DNA of 36,886 nt, taken from positions 1 to 36,886 of the forward strand of contig JQID01000049.1 of the NCBI GenBank assembly GCA_000770645.1, written 5' to 3'. Made by a program: the position numbers and the translations under genes. Source of the stretch: Desulfosporosinus sp. Tol-M (GTDB lineage: Bacteria > Bacillota > Desulfitobacteriia > Desulfitobacteriales > Desulfitobacteriaceae). Below are positions 32,331-36,886 of this stretch, one piece after another. Below the pieces are notes generated by a model. That model was not told where the DNA came from. It saw only the letters and a program-made list of their open reading frames with translations, and searched no databases. How positions within the stretch are numbered: the first letter of the stretch is position 1; the number at the start of each line of letters is the position of its first letter.

Positions 32331-34877
32331 ATGGGAATACACGATAAAATAAGTTCAGGGTTAAAAGGGTTCGATCAGATGGTCGACCACCTCCGCCTGG
32401 GAGATAATGTGGTTTGGCAAGTTGATTCCGTAGCTGATTACAAAATCATGGTTGAACCTTATGTTACCCAAGCTCAGTTGGATGGGAGAAAGCTGATCTA
32501 TGTCCGTTTTGGCCTCCATGAAGCACTGTTGCAGGATAGTCCGCATGTCAAAATCTATCAGCTTGAAGCTCAAAAAGGTTTTGAAAGTTTGGCCATAGCT
32601 GTTCACGATCTGATTGAACTGGAGGGCCGAATGGCTTTTTATGTTTTTGACTGTCTAACGGATTTACTGAAATATTGGTATTCCGACTTAATGATTGGCA
32701 ACTTTTTTAAAGTAACCTGTCCTTTCCTGTTCGCCCTGGACACCATAGCTTATTTTGCTATTATCCGTAATGTTCATACCAACAGCACTATCGCGGGTAT
32801 TCGTGAAACAACCCAGCTTTTGTTGGATTTATACCAGGTTAACGATAAATATTATATTCATTCCCTTAAGGTTTGGCAGCGTTATTCTCCCACCATGTTT
32901 CTCCCTCATCTTATTCAAGGGCAGGATACGGTCTGTATTACCGCGAGTTCCGAAGCCGCCGAGTTGTTTTCCAGCATCAGCCGCAGTGAGGAAAAACTGG
33001 ATCATTGGGATGTTGTTTTTCATCAGGCTAAGGAAGCACTCGCTTTGGCTCCGCAAGAACAGAACAAAATAAAAAGGCAGCTCATGTCCATGCTGATCGG
33101 CAGTGAGTCCAGGATGTTTGAGTTATGTGACCGTTATTTTACCTTAAAGGATATTCTGAAAATAGCAGCCAGAGAGGTTGGAACAGGTTTTATCGGGGGA
33201 AAAAGCGTGGGTATGCTTGTGGCCAGAAAAATTCTGGAGGAGGAAGGCAAAGACCGCTTCAAACCTATTCTGGAGCCTCATGATTCCTACTATATTGGAT
33301 CAGATGTTTTCTATACCTATATTGTCCAAAACGGTTGGTGGGAATTGCGCACCAAACAGAAAACGGCAGAAGGGTATTTTCAATATGCTCCTGAGTTAAA
33401 AGAAAAGATTCTGAAGGGAGAATTTTCTGAGAATATTCAGGAGAAATTTGTACAGATGCTGGAGTATTTCGGGCAATCCCCTATAATTGTGCGTTCCAGC
33501 TCCTTGCTGGAGGATAATTTCGGCAACGCTTTTGCAGGCAAATATGAAAGCTTTTTTTGTGTTAACCAGGGAACTCCTGAAGAACGATATAAAGCTTTCG
33601 AACAGGCTGTGCGTAATGTTTATGCCAGCACAATGAACGAGGACGCCCTTGCCTATCGAATGAACAGAGGACTTTTTAATAAAGACGAGCAGATGGCTAT
33701 TCTGGTTCAGCGCGTCTCCGGAGATAATTATCAGGAAAGCTTCTTTCCCCATGCGGCAGGGGTGGGGAATTCTACGAATATTTATCTATGGGATAAAAAC
33801 ATAGATATGGAGGCAGGAGTGCTTCGTCTTGTCCTTGGTCTTGGTACGAGAGCAGTGGACAGAACGGTGGGGGATTATGCTAAAATTGTGACCCTGGACG
33901 ATCCCTTACGCTTGCCCTTAGTCGATTATGAAGACCGGAATAAATTCTCCCAGCGTCTTGTGGATCTGCTCTCTTTAAAAAGCAATGTCTTAACAAGCGA
34001 AAAACTAGAAGAAATCCTTACTTATGATTTGAAAGTAGATAAAAATCTGTTGGTCAGTATTGATTACGGGACAATCAACTATCTGCGTCAGATGGGATAT
34101 TCTAAGATAAAAACGCCTTATCTCATTGATTTTGAAACCATGTTGAAGGATACTGATTTTCCCAGGTTTATGAGAGAAATGCTGGCTCTCTTGTCTAAGG
34201 TTTATGAGTATCCAGTGGATATCGAATTTACTGTTAATTTTACGAAAAACAAAAGGTTTAAGGTCAATCTATTACAGTGCCGGCCTTTGCAGACCAGGGG
34301 TTTGGGAAAATCGGTAGAAATCCCCAAGCTGGAAAGTAATCAGGATTGTTTTTTCTCCTCTCAAGGAAACTTTATGGGAGGGAATGTTCGTCTGCCCATT
34401 GATTATGTTGTTTTTGTTCATCCACGGCCTTATCTCCAACTGGATAACCAGTCAAAGTATTCCGTGGCCAGACAGATTGGCCTGATCAACAAAGCACTAA
34501 AAGGAAAAAATGCCCTGCTGATGGGGCCGGGCAGATGGGGAACGACAACACCCTCTTTGGGAGTACCTGTACATTTCACCGAGCTTTGCAACATGGCGGT
34601 GATTTGTGAGGTATCTTCCCAGGAAGGGTTTATGCCTGAACTATCATACGGCAGCCACTTTTTTCAGGATCTGGTAGAAACGGGTATTTTTTACGCGGCT
34701 ATTTTTGAGGGGAAAAAAGATGTGGTGTTTCATCCTGATTACGTTCTCAACAGAGAGAATATTTTAACCTCAATTATGCCGGAAGGCACCCAATATTCAG
34801 GTGTGCTTCATATTGCCCAAACAAATGGGATGGAAATATTCTCGGATATTGTAAGTCAAAGGCTGTTATGCAGGTAA
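32331..34877 (+). CDS. PEP-synthase-like ATP-grasp (PPDK_N) protein with degenerate KaiC-like N-terminal domain
   Basis: 848 aa from ATG 32331, six bases after GAGGTG. Residues ~1-220 resemble a KaiC/RadA domain (SSGLKGFDQMV...GDNVVWQVDS...GRKLIYVRF), but the P-loop GxxxxGKT is absent. Residues ~280-660 match the nucleotide-binding domain of PEP synthase/PPDK: GGKSVGMLVARKIL, IIVRSSSLLEDNFGNAFAGKYESFF, VLGLGTRAVDRT and LLQCRPLQ. The phosphohistidine swivel and PEP-binding barrel are missing. The C-terminal part (MGPGRWGTTTPSLGVPVHF) is unassigned. It follows carB by 17 bp, so it is likely in the same operon. It may phosphorylate a protein or small molecule, but no substrate is evident. Confidence 0.8.
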   Translation: MGIHDKISSGLKGFDQMVDHLRLGDNVVWQVDSVADYKIMVEPYVTQAQLDGRKLIYVRFGLHEALLQDSPHVKIYQLEAQKGFESLAIAVHDLIELEGRMAFYVFDCLTDLLKYWYSDLMIGNFFKVTCPFLFALDTIAYFAIIRNVHTNSTIAGIRETTQLLLDLYQVNDKYYIHSLKVWQRYSPTMFLPHLIQGQDTVCITASSEAAELFSSISRSEEKLDHWDVVFHQAKEALALAPQEQNKIKRQLMSMLIGSESRMFELCDRYFTLKDILKIAAREVGTGFIGGKSVGMLVARKILEEEGKDRFKPILEPHDSYYIGSDVFYTYIVQNGWWELRTKQKTAEGYFQYAPELKEKILKGEFSENIQEKFVQMLEYFGQSPIIVRSSSLLEDNFGNAFAGKYESFFCVNQGTPEERYKAFEQAVRNVYASTMNEDALAYRMNRGLFNKDEQMAILVQRVSGDNYQESFFPHAAGVGNSTNIYLWDKNIDMEAGVLRLVLGLGTRAVDRTVGDYAKIVTLDDPLRLPLVDYEDRNKFSQRLVDLLSLKSNVLTSEKLEEILTYDLKVDKNLLVSIDYGTINYLRQMGYSKIKTPYLIDFETMLKDTDFPRFMREMLALLSKVYEYPVDIEFTVNFTKNKRFKVNLLQCRPLQTRGLGKSVEIPKLESNQDCFFSSQGNFMGGNVRLPIDYVVFVHPRPYLQLDNQSKYSVARQIGLINKALKGKNALLMGPGRWGTTTPSLGVPVHFTELCNMAVICEVSSQEGFMPELSYGSHFFQDLVETGIFYAAIFEGKKDVVFHPDYVLNRENILTSIMPEGTQYSGVLHIAQTNGMEIFSDIVSQRLLCR

Positions 34878-34881
34878 TTAT

Positions 34882-36729
34882 TTATAACTCAATGCTGACA
34901 TCATATTCCATTAACCAATAATCTACCTGGATAAAATAGGCCAAAAGCTGGGGCGCATTCAGCAATTGTCCGAACCAGGGGATATTGGTATCGGGTGTTA
35001 TCGCTTGGGCAAAGTCCTGGAGGGCAGTCTTCTTAATAAAGGGAAGCAAAGGAGAATCCTTGTTATCCAGAATTCGTAAAAATAAGCGCCGGATTGCTTC
35101 GAGGTAAGCCGGATTATGAGTTTTGGGATAAGGACTCTTCTTTCGCCAGAGGACATCTTCGGGCAGAACACCGGCCAAAGCCTTTCTTAAGAGGCCTTTT
35201 TCCCTGTTTTGACAGTATTTCTGCTGCCAGGGGATATTCCAGAGATATTCGACCAATCTATGGTCGGTATAGGGAACACGTAATTCCAAGCCGGTGGCCA
35301 TACTCATTCGGTCTTTCCGATCCAACAAAGTAGGCATCCAGCGGGTTAAATTCAAATAAAACATCTCCCGCATTTTGGCATCGTCAGGTGCTTCTCCAGC
35401 CAAACGGGGGACTTCAGCCAAGGCTTCCTGGAAACGCTCAGCTAAGTACTTCTCCGGTTTGATTAACTCCAATAATTCGGGGGAATAAAGCCGGAAGCGT
35501 TCCTCGGCCCGGCGTGTCCAGGGGAAAGTCTGAAGCTCGGATGGTTCCTGGTTGTAAAACCAGGGATATCCTCCAAAAACCTCATCCGCTCCTTCTCCGG
35601 ACAAGGCGACAGTCGCCTGTTTTTTTATTTCGCAGCTAAAGAGAAAAAGGGAAGAATCCACATCGGTCATGCCCGGTAAATCCCGCGCCAAGACTGCAGG
35701 AAACAAGGAATCTACCAACTGGGGAGTATCGATGAACATAAAATCGTGCTTGGTATGAAAGGCGTCTGAAACAATTTTTACCCAAGGAGCATCGGGATTG
35801 GGCTGAAATTCATTGGCCCGAAAATATTTTTCATTGCCCACGTAATCTATGGAAAAAGTTCGTAAGGGCTCCAGCCCTTCCTTTTGATAGATATTTGCTG
35901 CAATGGCGGTAATGGCGCTCGAATCCAAGCCCCCCGATAAGAGAGTGCAGAGGGGAACATCGGAGACAAGCTGACGTTTAATGGCATCAAGAACTAACTC
36001 TCTGACCGAGCACACTGTCTCTGCCAAAGATTCCAGGTGCGGCCGGCTGACTAAAGACCAATACTGCCGGATATGAATACCGTTGTGATCTACAGTCATA
36101 CTGTAACCGGGCTTCAACTCGGAAATTTGGGCAAATACTCCATGACCAGGGGTACGAGCGGGACCCATGACAAAAATCTCAGTTAAACCTTCCCTGTTAA
36201 TGGTAGATGAAACCAGGGGATGAGCCAGAAGGGCTTTAATCTCTGAAGCAAAGAGAAAAGAGCTTCCCCGCTGACTATAGAATAATGGTTTGACGCCGAT
36301 GCGGTCTCGGGCTAAAAATAATCGATTTTTTTGCTCGTCCCAGATAGCAAAGGCAAAGATTCCATTGAACTTCCGGAGACATCTTTCGCCCCATTCTATA
36401 TAAGACTGGAGCAATACTTCCGTATCAGACCATCCCTCGAAGGTATGACCAAGGGAAATTAACTCTTGGCGGACATCACTGGTATTGTATAATTCCCCGT
36501 TATAAACCAGTACATAAGTATTGTTCCTTGTTCGGCGGATCATTGGTTGCTGTCCCCCTTGAGGATCTACTACTACCAGCCGGCGATGGCCGAAAGCAGT
36601 ATGTTCGGAAAACCAATAACCTGCAGCATCCGGACCGCGGGGGATAAGCCTGTTGGTCATGTTCTCCAAAACAGGAGTTTCCATATTTAGATTCCGGGAA
36701 AAATCTGTCCAGCCTACAATTCCACACAT
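34882..36729 (-). CDS. asnB: Asparagine synthase (glutamine-hydrolysing)
   Basis: 615 aa with start MCGIVGWTDF at 36729; Cys2 must follow the initiator Met, and GGAGG stands 8-9 bases upstream, so the longer frame from 36750 is rejected. The class II amidotransferase domain covers ~1-200 (RGPDAAGYW, YNGELYN). The synthetase domain has the PP-loop LLSGGLDSSAI and ALSGEGADEVFGGYPW. It makes asparagine from aspartate, ATP and glutamine. It converges with the preceding gene, 4 bp apart, with no terminator between. Its leader carries the same antitermination device as glnN, amt and the glutamate synthase operon. Confidence 0.95.
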   Translation of the reverse strand: MCGIVGWTDFSRNLNMETPVLENMTNRLIPRGPDAAGYWFSEHTAFGHRRLVVVDPQGGQQPMIRRTRNNTYVLVYNGELYNTSDVRQELISLGHTFEGWSDTEVLLQSYIEWGERCLRKFNGIFAFAIWDEQKNRLFLARDRIGVKPLFYSQRGSSFLFASEIKALLAHPLVSSTINREGLTEIFVMGPARTPGHGVFAQISELKPGYSMTVDHNGIHIRQYWSLVSRPHLESLAETVCSVRELVLDAIKRQLVSDVPLCTLLSGGLDSSAITAIAANIYQKEGLEPLRTFSIDYVGNEKYFRANEFQPNPDAPWVKIVSDAFHTKHDFMFIDTPQLVDSLFPAVLARDLPGMTDVDSSLFLFSCEIKKQATVALSGEGADEVFGGYPWFYNQEPSELQTFPWTRRAEERFRLYSPELLELIKPEKYLAERFQEALAEVPRLAGEAPDDAKMREMFYLNLTRWMPTLLDRKDRMSMATGLELRVPYTDHRLVEYLWNIPWQQKYCQNREKGLLRKALAGVLPEDVLWRKKSPYPKTHNPAYLEAIRRLFLRILDNKDSPLLPFIKKTALQDFAQAITPDTNIPWFGQLLNAPQLLAYFIQVDYWLMEYDVSIEL

Positions 36730-36748
36730 AAATTTGTACCTCCCGAAC

Positions 36749-36809
36749 AAAAAAACGTCTTGGATTTAGAATAGCTATGTAAGAAATAGCTACTTAATCT
36801 CAAGGACGC
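36749..36809 (-). terminator. Leader terminator upstream of asnB
   Basis: On the minus strand GCGTCCTTGAGATT pairs, with two bulges, to AATCCAAGACG. An inner 7-bp hairpin (TAGCTAT/ATAGCTA) caps it, and seven Ts follow (36749-36755). It lies directly before the asnB ribosome-binding site, so it is an attenuator. Confidence 0.75.
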
Positions 36810-36817
36810 CATTGTCC
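36804..36817 (-). promoter_or_regulatory. ANTAR-type antiterminator hairpin of asnB
   Basis: On the RNA: GGAC, loop AATGGC, GTCC. The loop is identical to that of the glutamate synthase leader. The 3' arm GTCC is in the 5' arm of the asnB leader terminator. Confidence 0.65.
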
Positions 36818-36836
36818 AAATATTCGTTGTTTGCTT

Positions 36837-36842
36837 ATTATA
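36837..36842 (-). promoter_or_regulatory. -10 box of the asnB promoter
   Basis: TATAAT on the minus strand, about 20 bases before the antiterminator hairpin. The -35 at 36860-36865 (TGCAAT, 17-base spacer) is weak. Confidence 0.5.
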
Positions 36843-36886
36843 TGCTGGGAAATTGGAATATTGCATTATTTTTGAACAGGGCACGT

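Noticed and set aside
1..36886. CRISPR arrays, phage genes or an integrated plasmid
   Set aside because: No regularly spaced direct repeats, phage structural genes, integrase or replication genes were seen anywhere in the window.

Overview
The window reads as chromosome from an anaerobic, low-to-mid GC Firmicute of the clostridial sulfate-reducer/dehalogenator kind (Desulfosporosinus/Desulfitobacterium-like). This is inferred from the HdrA/MvhD pair, type III glutamine synthetase, archaeal-type split glutamate synthase, an Amt-PII fusion, DUF134/Mrp genes and clostridial-style Shine-Dalgarno sites. No species can be fixed from sequence reading alone.

Layout. (1) 1-4.5 kb, minus strand: a two-module HdrA flavoprotein followed by an MvhD protein that carries a C-terminal winged helix. 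A 186-bp repeat sits between them, and its inverted copy lies at 8.05 kb. (2) 5.1-7.7 kb, plus: an unknown protein, gltX, a tRNA-Glu(CTC) and a HesB/IscA-like protein. (3) 7.7-11.7 kb: a decaying stretch with a half HAD gene, a broken DUF5320 gene, DUF134, a collapsed MinD-type ATPase, intact Mrp and a ferredoxin cut off in its second cluster motif. (4) 11.7-14.9 kb: two tandem gamma-carbonic-anhydrase-like proteins, an MFS transporter and a methyltransferase. (5) 15.2-36.8 kb: a large nitrogen-assimilation region with the Amt-PII fusion, GSIII, glutamate synthase in three core pieces plus two redox partners, GSI, an ANTAR antiterminator (NitR-like), carA, a carB-dapF-like fusion, a PEP-synthase-like ATP-grasp protein and asnB.

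How the genes work together. Ammonium enters through Amt. GSIII and GSI make glutamine. The split glutamate synthase turns glutamine into glutamate. CarAB and AsnB spend glutamine nitrogen on carbamoyl phosphate and asparagine. gltX and tRNA-Glu use glutamate.

The most striking signal is in the leaders of these nitrogen genes. Upstream of glnN (GSIII), amt, a vestigial duplicate of amt, the glutamate synthase operon and asnB there is the same arrangement: a small hairpin with a six-base loop A-A-(A/T)-G-(G/A)-C, whose 3' arm is also the 5' arm of an intrinsic terminator. A at loop position 1 and G at position 4 is the signature of ANTAR-protein RNA targets, and the ANTAR protein is encoded in the same cluster. 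Only one such hairpin is visible per leader, and at three leaders (glnN, the synthase operon, asnB) the predicted promoter leaves little or no room for a second. The ANTAR protein's receiver domain lacks the phospho-acceptor aspartate. Together these suggest a compact, phosphorylation-independent antitermination regulon for nitrogen assimilation.

Other points worth attention are the CarB fusion to a DapF-like domain lacking both catalytic cysteines, an apparent ACG start codon in the glutamate synthase FMN subunit, and a PII domain without the usual T-loop tyrosine.
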